Shown here piece by piece: positions 53,221 through 64,000 of a stretch of 64,000 bases of DNA. This DNA is from Cloeon dipterum (taxonomy: Eukaryota > Arthropoda > Insecta > Ephemeroptera > Baetidae). The position numbers were made by a program, and so were the translations under genes. Location: positions 22,341,681-22,405,680 of the forward strand of contig NC_088786.1 of the NCBI RefSeq assembly GCF_949628265.1. Reading direction: 5' to 3'. The notes under the pieces were generated by a model. The model did not search any database. It was not told where the DNA came from and saw only the letters and a list, made by a program, of their open reading frames with translations. Each line of letters begins with the position of its first letter. Position 1 is the first letter of the stretch.

Positions 53221-54845
53221 TTAGTTTCTCCTGGACTTCTCCTTAGGAGGATCGGTCACGTAAGTCAGATCGTTGAGGTAGTACCTGGAACACAATAAAG
53301 GTGGATAAGAGAACAAATAAAACCTTATTTCGCATATATAGGGCGCCAAGTCAACACACTGGTGACGAAGACAATGAAAAGAGACGAGCTCTTTGTTCAG
53401 GCAAATATTGACATAACGCTACTTGAATTAGGCGGCTCAAGTTCAGCTTGAGATGCATTCAAAAGTGGTATTTCCATGAACACAGTCTTGTTCTAACTAA
53501 CCCAATTTATCGTAATTTATTCCAAGTGAGTATTGTTAAAAAATAGATACAAAGTGTCGTTAAACTCAATTGCAAGGAACCACGAATTCAATGGTATTTT
53601 TCGCGGTCATCGCTTTGTAAGGTATTATGTGAAACAGATAAATATATTAAACGAGCGAATACAACAAAGGTTAATTAATGAAATGAAATCAGGAAAGTGC
53701 AGATAGGTGGAAGAAACGAAAATCGAAAAGGTCCGTTATGCAGCGGGCTCGCACGTTCGCCGAGATGACGAATGATAAGATAAAGCGGCACCTGTCTGCC
53801 TTTTAAATTGCCCCTGCACGCGGCAGGAAAATCATTTCACGCGTGCAGTTATAGCGGCGGCACGCGTCAAACTTAGTCACAGTGTGAACCCAGTTGCCGG
53901 AAGGAACTCGACGAGGGGCAATAATTAACCACACTTGCAATTAGCCGGCTGAAAGGAGGCGACGGATCGATATATGTATCTAGGATAATTGGAGCTTAAC
54001 AATTGGCTTGAATATGCACATTTCTTGCTGGAAAAACGACTGGTCGTAATTTAAGGATGCATGCGGTTATAGGTGTAATAAAATTTAATTGAAAGCAAAA
54101 CCCAAAAGCGTGAATTAAATACCGAGCACTCTCTTTCCATTGCTGATACCCGAGAAAAGCATTACAGAAATGAAAATTCAACTAGGCGAAAAAAATGTTT
54201 ATTTACCACTTATCGGAATCCTCGCAGTTGAAGTTGTAGTTCCAGTCGCAGACCCTGTACTCCTGGTTGAATCCAGTGTTGTTGGCACAGATGTAGGGGA
54301 TCCTGCGGCCCTCCTCGTCGCACATGTGGAAGATGTGGCAGTGGTGCTCCACGTCAGCATAGAAACCAATCGCCCTGTTGGAGCAGTCGAAGGTGAAGGT
54401 CACGTTCGGGAACTCCTCCCATCTTTTGGACTGCAAGCCGAAAACGAAAGTTGAGAGTCAATTTACGAAGAGCAAATTTGTGACGTAAGATCAGTCTGAG
54501 AACTGGACTCACCCTGTGCAGCACTGTGTTGTCAGTGTAGACGTACGCAACCACTGCAATGCGGAATATCACATTAAAAAGCGTCATAAAAAACTAACGA
54601 GCCATTCTTTGGTTTAAACTGGACCAAATGCGTGAGAAGGAAAAGCAGAAAGTGAAATTCGACGAGGAAATGCGTGTGCACGAAATTTGCAAATAAAGTG
54701 GATGTGAGTCGGGGCAAATAAAATCTGTACTAATACCAACGCGGGAAATTCCAACCGTTTCTTTTCTCTCAAACGCAGTTTGGCAAGCAATAAAAATATC
54801 ATAAATCTTACCTGCAATGAGCAAGAGAGCTACAAGTTGCCGCAT
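53221..54845 (-). CDS. CPAP1-type cuticular protein with one CBM14 chitin-binding domain, 120 aa
   Basis: Coding exons in transcript order are 54845-54812, 54553-54513, 54430-54207 and 53284-53221; all junctions keep frame. Residues 1-18 are a signal peptide. One peritrophin-A (CBM14, PF01607) domain spans about 41-94 with six cysteines at 41, 56, 62, 73, 86 and 94, in the family's spacing; the aromatic residues expected for sugar contact are present (FYAD, FHMC, CDWNYN). The protein should bind cuticular chitin. After the last Cys the frame appears to stop at 54203-54205, but TG|GTAAAT is a splice donor. The next exon, 922 bases on, restores the Trp codon and adds YYLNDLTY, a conserved tail seen in CPAP1 proteins, before a basic end. 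A 5' leader exon (about 55755-55704) splices to 54848, three bases before the ATG. A single domain separates it from CPAP3/obstructor proteins. Confidence 0.9.
54198..54203 (-). terminator. Intronic AATAAA at the CPAP1 exon 3 donor
   Basis: An AATAAA hexamer on the minus strand overlaps the intronic stop codon directly after the splice donor of the third coding exon. If splicing failed, the message would read a stop at once and meet this hexamer within a few bases, giving a 100-aa isoform without the YYLNDLTY tail. Whether it is used is unknown. Confidence 0.35.
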
Positions 54846-55703
54846 TTTCTGAAACACAGGAGCGGACAATTAATAAAAGTGTAGTTGACCTGGAAACAAA
54901 AAGCAGGCACGCATTTGACCTGTCTGAATGGGGAGTCAAGATTTCAAGCAACGTGAGTGAAATCGCAATGGCGTCATGTCTGCCCACTGTCAAATCACTC
55001 CGTTGGCAAACAAATCGAAGTAAAAAGTTTTGGACACTTGGTAATTAATCGTCGCGCTTTGTGTGTTCATTATGCAAGAGACGCACGAGCGACGAGTAAT
55101 CCACCGAGAGATGAGTCGTAACGCGTCGATTACACAACTTTCTTTTTTCGAGTATCGCCGTTTATGCCCGTCACCGCTTCATGGTGACAATTACTGAGCA
55201 TGCAAGGAAATATAAAAAGTGCTTTTATATTTATTCTACGAAGGCGATAATTGCGTAGTGACACCTTTCAACACCCCGTTTAACTCTACTTAAATACCAT
55301 AGCTTTCAGGGACACAAAAAATGTTGCTACGTTTAATTTGAAAAAAATAGTTTTTACAGATACTACTTGTGTCACAATCAAATGGAAAATCAAATTAAAA
55401 AACTATTTGATTTTTTTTAAAGAAATTATAATCATTTGAAATTAATCACAAACTGCTCTCTAGAAATAGGTTTTTATACAAACAGTTCCTTTCCTTTTAA
55501 ATTTGAATTTTTGCCATTGGTTAATCGATATTATTTAACTTAATAGAGAGAGAGAGTAAAAATTAAATTAAAATGAAAATGGTAAAATGTCACTATTTAC
55601 TGGTTCCCACTGAAAATAATCCAAAGGCGGCGGTAAGCACTGCTGAGTTCAGTCGGTTCACTAAGGAGGCAGAGAGCAAAAGCAGGCAGGCAGCCACACT
55701 CAC

Positions 55704-55755
55704 CTCTGCAGAAGATGAAAGTGATGGAGGTAAGGCACCAGTACACAAATTTGTG
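55704..55755 (-). other. Probable 5' UTR exon of the CPAP1 gene
   Basis: The exon ends in AGAG|GTGAGT, a near-perfect donor. The matching acceptor TGTTTCAG lies right before the coding exon (54850-54849), giving an 855-base intron. The start near 55755 is set by the TATA box 30 bases upstream and a TCACA initiator-like string (55753-55757). No ATG occurs in the leader, so the signal-peptide ATG at 54845 is the first. Confidence 0.65.
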
Positions 55756-55777
55756 ATCTCTGCAGCATGAAGATGCT

Positions 55778-55786
55778 CCTCTTATA
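55778..55786 (-). promoter_or_regulatory. TATA box of the CPAP1 gene
   Basis: TATAAGAGG on the minus strand is correctly spaced from the TCACA initiator and the leader exon. It is about 940 bases upstream of the coding start because of the first intron. Confidence 0.6.
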
Positions 55787-55799
55787 GCCTGTCGCCCCC

Positions 55800-58700
55800 A
55801 CCGAACACTCTCACCGCTGGCCCAGCCGCGGCCAGATGAGCCGCTGCAAGGACATCCCCATGCAGCAGCCCCGGACCTTTTTCAGCCATAAATCCCTCTA
55901 GCGTGCAGAATTATGGTGTCTGCTGCCGCTGGTGGCAAAAGGAACGAGTTTTCAAGGATCATCTGCCGCGATTTATCGCACCCTCGAAAGACTTCAACCA
56001 GAGTATTTTGTGGGAGCGGGTCGGCGCCGTGCTGTCGCCAAATACGGCAGTCAACTCATTAAAATGATTTTATTCGCTTTTGCAGAATCCGCATGCTGTA
56101 CTTATTCTCTTCTTGGGCATTATTTGCATATAATCTGATTGGTGCTCCTCTAGCATTCTTGGAAATTGAAGGCCTCCCATTTAAGGAGTTTCCTGTTAAA
56201 AATGCCTGTGACTCATTGTTAAGTATTGTTATTTCTACACGGAAGAATATTGGAGATGATTTCTGTTGCAGTTAGTGGTTTTTGGACGAAGAAATTTCCA
56301 AGAGTTTAATGCAGCATTGTTAATTTCAACTCTACAAGTCTACAATGGAATATACATATATACATAAAATGATTCCTATAGGTATTTTTGAACAATTTAA
56401 GTATGCTTGTCTTTTATTCTCAAGTACATATAAATAAGTGTTCGTGATTCTCTGAATTAAGGATTTAAAATTAATTTCTCTGTTTTAGGCTATTCCAAAA
56501 TAAAGAGACTTGTTTCATAATTTTAAATATGCACTCCTGGGTCAAAATGTAATAATACAAGCAGCTGATAATAATATGCTAACGCGAAACTTCATCATTT
56601 TGGCTATTGCACAAAATGTTAGCTAGAAACTCCTTTTGATTTCACTTCGATTCGCGGAAAGCATTTTTTTAATAAAATCCTCAGTATTTTTTGCTGCGCC
56701 TGATCAAGTCTCATTAATGCGCATTCCAACAAAAACAACGTCTGTGCAGCGCATCTTTCGTTTCCTCCCGAGATCGAGCCTTGAATTATAATAGGATCTC
56801 TTTTTAAAAAGGTTAAAGTTCGTTCTGGAAGCACCAATTCCCTTGTCAAACAAGCTAATCGCACCAATTAACACCAAATATTTAATTCGTCTATGTTTCT
56901 TCACAATGCGTGAAAAAACTGCAAATAAATCACCTTGAGAAATAGCAAGTGAACTTTTAGATCGTTACACAAGCAACCATTTTCAGCTAAAAAAGAAACT
57001 GATTGAAAAATGATTTCGTCGCAAGTAAAGTGTTCACGCGCTAATTGCGGTTCATTGTGGCCGTTTTCAAATAAATCACATTTTTGCTTGTGCATGGTGC
57101 GGGAAAGTTGGCTAATATTGGACTCATCGTGAGAAGAATAGTCTGGCTGCAATAATAATTTGTCGTTTGGGAACAATATTTTCCTGACAGATTATAAAGA
57201 TTAAAGATTTGCCAGGGCCGTGCGTAAGACGCTCGCCTTGGCGAGTATTTTAGCTCGGATGTTACTGCTCATCTTCGCGGATCGCTGCTGGCGATGCTTG
57301 ATTTTAACGTGTATTTACGCACGCATACTATGCCTCGTGGACCACTCAATTTCGGGCACTGTGATGGCAAGTCAAAGTGGGAGATGAATGGACCAACTTG
57401 CCGTGAACATTGGAAACAGGGCCGGAGCAACATCAATAATTACCCAAACAACTTGTCCGCGTAGTGATGGGATGAATTTATTACCAGAGTGTTTTCAATT
57501 CAGCAAAACCTCAATCCCACAGTAAATTAATTTTAAATGATGTGGTTTTCGAAATGGAAACCAAATTTTAAGTTAAGTTTAACCATTTATTGAAACAAGG
57601 CATTTAAAAACTGGGATGCGAAATAGAAAATAAAAATAAAAAAGAAGACGAGTTCAATGCCGTTTACATTCTATTCTGAAAGTATGTGTCCATTCCAAAA
57701 ACATGCATGTCAATATGCACCGCAAGTAATAAACCTGCTTTTAAAACTAAAATTTAATAACACACATTAATACGTCTTTGCCTTCGGCTCAAATCCGTGG
57801 AGCAATTTGGTCTTCTCTCACTTAACCAAGACTGCTTCAAATTATGGAATTAAATCTCGACGCGTATATAATGAGTGCCCATAAACCGCATGTATGCTAT
57901 TCCAGACTACCTTGAATTTATGATAGCAGGTGAGATAATCCACGCGACGTGCCGGATATGTGATTGATGAATTGGATGATCGTTTTAGAGCTCTTAGGTG
58001 TCGCAATCAGAGGGAGAAAAGCAGGAAAGGTGTTTTACCAGCTTTGCGACTAGTTAAAAGTATCATCACGTTTGCTGGCGCGTATTGAGCAAGAAGCAGC
58101 ATCAATGAACGGATTGATGCAATTAGACATACAAATGTAAAGAGAAAATGCGCGATGCCGGGTGACTGCGAGATGCGCATCGGTCCTATTATCATTTCTG
58201 CCCGTCCCGTGCAGGCAGGACGAGGCAATCGGCATTATGGCTATATAGTAAGTAATAAAACCGGTGTAATTCATCAAGGATTATAAGTGCTCTCGTAACA
58301 AACACTGGGGAGAGAGAAAAGAAAGCTTTTGCTTGCAATATGGGTGCGAAATCCGAGCCTGGATAAATAATTTAATTGCCAGTCGGTTTGGATCGGTAAA
58401 AAGTAAAGAAACACAATCGCAGCTCAGATTTACGAGTGAGATAAATCGCGGGCCAGCGCGCGCGAGCGAGATGCAAAACGGCAATGTGTCAAGGTTACAT
58501 CACACGCCGCGAGAAAGAAGACGGTTTCGGCCCTTCGGCCAGACCGTAAAAAGGCTGCGTCCCGTCCAATTGTGTGTTTTTCAGCCGGTCGTGTGTTACG
58601 AGATATGAATTTCGAGGTGCCCCTCGAATTCCTCCTCTCGTGCACTTTCCTTGACTGCTTTCTCCGCATATCCTCTCACTTTCAGCGCGATGATCACCGT

Positions 58701-61700
58701 GACAATCACATGTTTGTTAATATTTTATGTGTGTGCCGGCTCCATTCCTGCGGTGTGATGCATCCGAGAGATGTACCTCATGTACTGTGTAGAGGCTTTT
58801 GCCGAACGCCCACGCCAGTGAGAAAGGTCCGCGTTGCGCTCATTAAAAAGCGGAACCGCCCTCTATTATACATAGGTGCAGTAAATAGAGAGAAAGAGTT
58901 TCCCGCACGATGATCTGGCGTATTGGCATTTTTCATCTCGCGCGCTCTCGAGTAATCATAATTATTATTGTTACAGGAGATAAATAGCGAAGGGAAATTT
59001 CGGTATTCACGTCCGCGGACTGAAAAGGGCTGCGTGTCAGATTTGAGAGCTAGGGTGACCCTCTCAAACCTTTGCTAATTGAGCGATCTCATTGCATGAC
59101 GTAGCTCTCTCGCGCTCAGCGAACTGCATGCTCAATTATGACATTAAATATGGCATTGTTTGACTTTGGCTAATTTTTATGAGTGATGCACGCTTTGCAT
59201 GGTGGTAAAATAATGATACCATCTCTAAAATGCGGAACTTTTTTAATATAAACGCTGTGGGAAAGGCATCATCTTAAATGTAGCAAAACTTTTCAAATCT
59301 TAAAATTAGATCAAAGTTTTAAAACTTTCTTTACTAACTCTTGTGATTGGGAAAACCAAGTAGAATATTTGTTGCCAAAAATCTGATGAAATAGAGAAGC
59401 ACAAAACCTTTTGATTTAGTCTCTTGATGCTTTGTACATTTCCAGCATGTGTGGACATCAATGATGATCACAAATTAAGACAGTTTTGGACTCCGTTTAA
59501 ATGGTTTTGAATCCATATAATGTCAAAATTTTTTCCAATTTTATCAAACCTTTTGCTAACAATCTTTTCAAAAGGGAGAATATTTTCAAAAAAATAAAAA
59601 TCAAATTCAGATCAGGTTTCATCAACGAATTCCGATTTTATTTAATAAAATATATTTATATATACAAATTTTAGACCTAAAACTTATTTTCAAGATGCAC
59701 AAACTTCCAAAATAGACTAAGGCTGGATATAAGGGTCAATAAAATATTAGGGAAATATGGCATCTTCAAATTAACTAATACATAATTTACTGGTCAAACT
59801 CGACCATCTGTTTCCAATTAAAAATATATTAATGTATTTGAAAGCCTAAACAGTAATCCAGAAAATCGTGATCTTTTAATTTGACAGTAAAAAGAGATGC
59901 ACGCTAAAATAATGTGGTAAAAATTACTTTTATTTTTATTATAGAACAAACAGATGTCAAAGGCTACTCCTGCGAAAGTTGAACTAAAGTCGCTTTTTTC
60001 TAGGAAATTAATAAATACACCGGTAGTGTAGACCATTGCGCGCCTCTCTATAATAAAATTTCACGGGTGATTTTATACGGCTTAACACAGTATTTTTGGA
60101 GCTTAGACGAGTGGGGTCTTATGTCGATTTTAGGTGTAGTTCAAAAGTCTTTAAACAGAAAATTTCGACAGTAAGACGCATAGAAAATAAATAATCAATC
60201 CAATGCTGAAATCCCAACTCTAAACCCAGGTTGTGAGCTCCCTTGCAGTGTGTGCTGCCCCATGTTATAAACCATGTGCTAGTTCCCATTGTTTCTAGGC
60301 GCACATGGTTTGATTGTTTCCAGGAAGGGGTTCACCTTTCTGATTTGGAGAAAAAATTCCGAATGGAAACTGAATTGACAAAAGCCCCTTTTATTTAAAC
60401 ATATTTGTAGTGGTTGCGGAGCCGAACTCCCACTCCTTTTTCATTTTTAGTCTAGGGTATTGTTATTCATGAGATTGTTAGAAATTCGTTAATGCAACAG
60501 AGAGAGATTTTGAATTTAAATTAGTTTTCGCCGGACACTGAAGCCAACAAATCGCATCTTAATTGTTCCGAGCGTTTAATTGTGAAGGACCCGGCTCATT
60601 CGGGTAAATTCTTTTCTAATTTAAATTGTTCTTCAAGTCGATTCTCTTAAATTGTTAATCCTAAAGTCAAATATCATTTCTGTTTAAAGGTCCTTGTAAA
60701 CTGTTAGACTAAGTCGCCAAGTGACTGACGTTTATAAAAGAGAAGAATTCGTAGAAATTCCCGCAAGGTTTAATTTTCACCTCCTAACCCCAAATATTCA
60801 ATGCAAATTTTTTTATGCCTCTTAAAATTTAACTCCTACACGCAATCTTGTATATTGTTTTTCCCCATTTCTGGCAACGCATATACAAAATCAGGCTGCG
60901 TAAATTGTTTATGTCACACGCCTGAAATTGAGAAAATAAATTACTTGGAAAGTGTAAAGTGACGGCGGAATTTAATTAGCTTGACTGTCCATAATGTCAA
61001 GGACAGCGGCACAGACTAGAATTCGCTGACTTTTAGAAGGTGTGCGCGTGTTTCCATCAGCACCAAAAAAGCGATTGTGCCCCAAGTCGATTTGCATGTA
61101 TGCTGAATGTGAGCTTCTTGAATCATCGTGCGATCGCAACCCAAATAGCACACACCTGTTTTTTGGATGGCCCAACCAGCGATTCGATTTGTGTGCAATG
61201 CTCAATGTCAGTTTCTATAAAAACTGATTGGTCTTTTATTGTTTCTTGCTTATCCAAAGTCAGTGACTTAGAACATTTCTGGCTTTCACAACATTGTAAC
61301 AACTTTTTCACGTCTTTCTCATGGTTAAATATTTGATTCAGTTCAATAAAATGAATTCCCCATTTCTAAAAAAATTGCAACTCTAATACTTTTAACTCCA
61401 AAATACTTATGCATTGTGTGCTTCTAGTTTTTGGTAGAAATCTAAAGCTGAAGTGGATCATGACGAAGTAGAATAAAAATTTGGAAAATTCTTTTGATAA
61501 TTAACGAACAAAGCGTGCGTCACCCGGAGATTTATGCACCTTCTTCCGCTTGGATTGAAATGGGAGGAGTGATTGATTTTTGTCATGGCCCATCAATTTG
61601 TGCTGCTTGCAGGCCATTGAAACCGTCCTTAGAACTGTTGGAATGCAGCATTTGGACTCATCCTTGGCGCGGGAGAAGATAAAAATCCCCATTAACACTA

Positions 61701-64000
61701 TGTGTCGCCAGCAGAACTTTCGCTGGCGCAAGAATTTCCTTTGTTCTGCTAAATATTCGTCCACTGATATATGAGAGGAAAGGAAAGGGCCGATTAATAT
61801 TTTTCATGAGTGTGCTACTTCCTGCTGAATAAAGTCTTCTCGTCAATAAATAAAAAGCGAGACGAGACGCTCTCGTGCGATATCACGCTCACAAATTTTA
61901 CGTGATTGTTATGCAATGGTATTTATGTTTTAATGGCGCATGCATACGCGAAGAATAAATCATCATTAGCTATGGTTCTTGCGACAAATGAAGAGGATCT
62001 TTTCAACTAAACTATTCTGGCTGCGCGTATATAGAATCATGAGGAAAGACACTGAGGCGCTAGTTTTAAAGACAGCTCTTTGGAAAACGTGAGCGTGCCT
62101 TTTATCGCATCTAATGTCTTCTTTACTTAATAAATTAAGTGAGAACAACACCTCGTATTTGCAATATTAATTCTATAATTTATTTTCCTTGTATTTTTTA
62201 AGGAGACGTCACTTCTAACCCATTTTCACCATCTGATACAATGCAGGAAAGTGAATTTATTAAATCAAATGAATTCTTTTCAAACTATGAAGAATGTCAG
62301 AGGCCACGTATAGGTTTGAAGAGTTGCATGATATACTTCTCGCAACTTTAATTGGCCTAGCGGATCAGTTAGCGTGTCAACAGTCAGAATTTTTGTTAAG
62401 AGTTTAGCTCATGCCCTCCAGAAGTAATCTAGCGGTCAGTATCCTTCGCCTCTGTTTAATGGTCGCGTCACATGTGCTATGCATATTCTTTGCTGGTTGG
62501 TCTGAATAATAATTTTACAAACGTCAGTCCTCTGTGGCGTTGAATCCTACACATACTTGTAACAATTTACTGTAAGTTGGAATAACTACGAAGCAAGTAA
62601 AGTGATACAATACCGACTTTATTTTTTTTTGTCAACCCTAGAATGTTTATTTTGCGTCAGTAGCAAATGGAATGGATCGAAGAATAAGTTTATCATTAAT
62701 AATAAATTACACTTAAGTGGATAATTTATTAATCAAACATATTGTGGCACAAAATTCAAGCACCAATAATTTTCGTAGCATTCCAATACTAAATTGCTTG
62801 CAAGAAGCCACACATGTTATACCTGCAGCTTCGGTGTACCCAAAAGCGCAGTCAGCCATAACTCAAATCGGCCTGAATATTAGTATTTAGGAGCGAATAG
62901 TCTCCAGCAGCGTAAATGTTAGCACTGACAGCCGCAATGAGCAAGTGTGGTGGCAGTGTATTTTTATCTTGTAATAATTAATGCCGTGCAGCAGCAGCAG
63001 CAAGAGGAAAACCAGGTGCTAAAGAAGCAGGGGGTACTGCATAACAACAGTGGACACAATTAACGAGCCCATCCTTAAAAAAAATGCTCACACCTTGACC
63101 TATGTGAAAAATGATTTATTTCAGGCGTTAATTGCATTCTAAAAGCGTGCGATTGAGTGCGTCGTGAAGTGCGTTTAGTATACCTCTCTTTGAAAACTTA
63201 TTTACTCGCACAAGTTAGATGGCTTTTGTCTGGAAACGCAAAACGGCTTTTCATTTAGTCCACCTTGAAGTGTCATGCCTTTACTGCTTTCAGACAATCT
63301 TTGTTAATTGATGTGTTTGAGAAGCTCACGTGAGCTTGCATTCGAAAGGCACGCTGACCATAATATAGCGTTCAAATGTCAGCGTAGCAATGCGTCATTG
63401 AGGATGAAATCGGACTTTTTGGCAAATTCTGTGCAACAACAATAAAATAGCAGTTCATCAAGGTCAGAATACTATTCTTTCGCGTGTTTCAATAGAATCT
63501 GAAGCGGTCACTTAACGGCACCACTCGTATTTTATTATATTTATTACTATGGTGTTTGGCCTGAAGTTCCTCGCGATTTTAAGGCAAAAATGTAATTTCA
63601 TGCTCTTGTGTGCAGACTGATGAGTTCTAAACTTTTCAAGCTAATAACCAATTGAAAAGTATCGCAAAACGGAGTGTCAAATGAAACCCTAATTCAAATA
63701 CACAAGATGTAAATATTAAAAGTGGAGATTTAAAGAATAATTCTGAAAAATCGTTTTATCTTTACTTAAATAATCCTTCTTTGTGTAATTCCCCAAAACC
63801 ATATTTATCAAAATTTAAAAACACACGACATTTGTATTTTAGCATAGGGGCGAAAGCCTAAAAACTCAACCACGGTTGTATAAAATAACGAATGAAATTT
63901 TGTACAGTGAATAAGTTTTATAGATGCAATTGTCTTTGAAGCCTAATAAAATCCCTAAAGAGTCTCGCGCCTAATTTGCATATTTCAACTATTAACATAG
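55800..64000. other. Right-hand region with no confident gene
   Basis: Mostly AT-rich non-coding DNA. A two-exon secreted-peptide model at 58690-59078 is listed separately at low confidence. Minus-strand frames at 56619-56867 and 61501-61764 have no recognisable domain. TATAAAAG at 60733-60740 (plus) has no gene behind it. A CAG run of five units lies near 62988-63002. I see no tRNA B-box, rRNA or CRISPR-like repeat. Confidence 0.5.
58690..59078 (+). CDS. Speculative secreted peptide, 2 exons, 54 aa
   Basis: A long pyrimidine tract ending in TTTCAG (58681-58685) is a strong acceptor and is followed four bases later by ATG. The first 21 codons read a clean signal-peptide shape, MITVTITCLLIFYVCAGSIPA. 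A donor GCG|GTGTGA (58753) is weak. An acceptor TTGTTACAG ends at 58976, and the next exon continues in frame for 33 codons, basic, with two cysteines, ending at TAA 59076-59078. Together they would make a 54-aa precursor. I know no family it matches. The weak donor, lack of a defined upstream exon and small size keep confidence low; without splicing the frame ends after 22 residues. Confidence 0.15.

Noticed and set aside
54203..54436. CPAP1 gene ending at the TAA at 54203-54205
   Set aside because: That stop overlaps a splice donor, and an in-frame exon at 53284-53221 completes the Trp codon and adds a family-typical YYLNDLTY tail before its own stop. The shorter form is kept only as a possible isoform.
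55212..55236. Symmetric TATA-like palindrome (AATATAAAA with its mirror)
   Set aside because: It lies inside the first intron of the CPAP1 gene, is composed almost wholly of A and T, and has no linked transcript feature.

Overview
This window is nuclear DNA from an animal, almost certainly an insect. Coding sequence is sparse and broken by GT-AG introns, promoters carry TATA boxes, poly(A) signals are AATAAA, and most of the sequence is AT-rich and non-coding. Three recognisable gene types point to insects: a multicopper oxidase (laccase), Osiris-type (DUF1676) proteins, and a one-domain chitin-binding cuticle protein of the CPAP1 kind. The species cannot be named from the sequence. Gene models were built by hand from splice sites, reading-frame continuity and family motifs.

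Layout. (1) 1-5100: no recognised gene; a GC-rich island near 1.46-1.93 kb and a GA/GT microsatellite near 4.14 kb. (2) 5107-7900, minus strand: an 11-exon laccase-like multicopper oxidase, 661 aa, complete, with mostly short introns, one of which uses a non-canonical GC donor. (3) 7.9-34.7 kb: about 27 kb with no gene I can support, holding simple repeats and GC-richer patches that could be regulatory. (4) 34771-37485, plus strand: a 3-exon secreted Osiris-like protein (205 aa) with a clear TATA box. (5) 37.5-42.2 kb: non-coding, with an unassigned TATA box, a long GA run and a perfect short palindrome. (6) 42420-45668, minus strand: a 2-exon Osiris protein (264 aa), tail-to-tail with the previous gene. 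(7) 45.7-52.9 kb: mostly non-coding, with a long-TIR MITE at 47.4-47.6 kb and a small membrane-protein ORF at 51.9-52.1 kb. (8) 52939-55786, minus strand: a 5-exon CPAP1-type chitin-binding protein (120 aa) whose last coding exon lies about 0.9 kb beyond an apparent stop. (9) 55.8-64 kb: no confident gene; one speculative secreted-peptide model near 58.7-59.1 kb.

How the genes fit together. All four confident genes encode secreted or endomembrane proteins linked to the cuticle or apical extracellular matrix: laccase (phenol or metal oxidation, including cuticle tanning in some members), Osiris proteins (cuticle-secreting epithelia) and CPAP1 (chitin binding). This is a thematic grouping, not an operon. 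The two Osiris-type genes and CPAP1 use mostly G/C at third codon positions, while the laccase does not.
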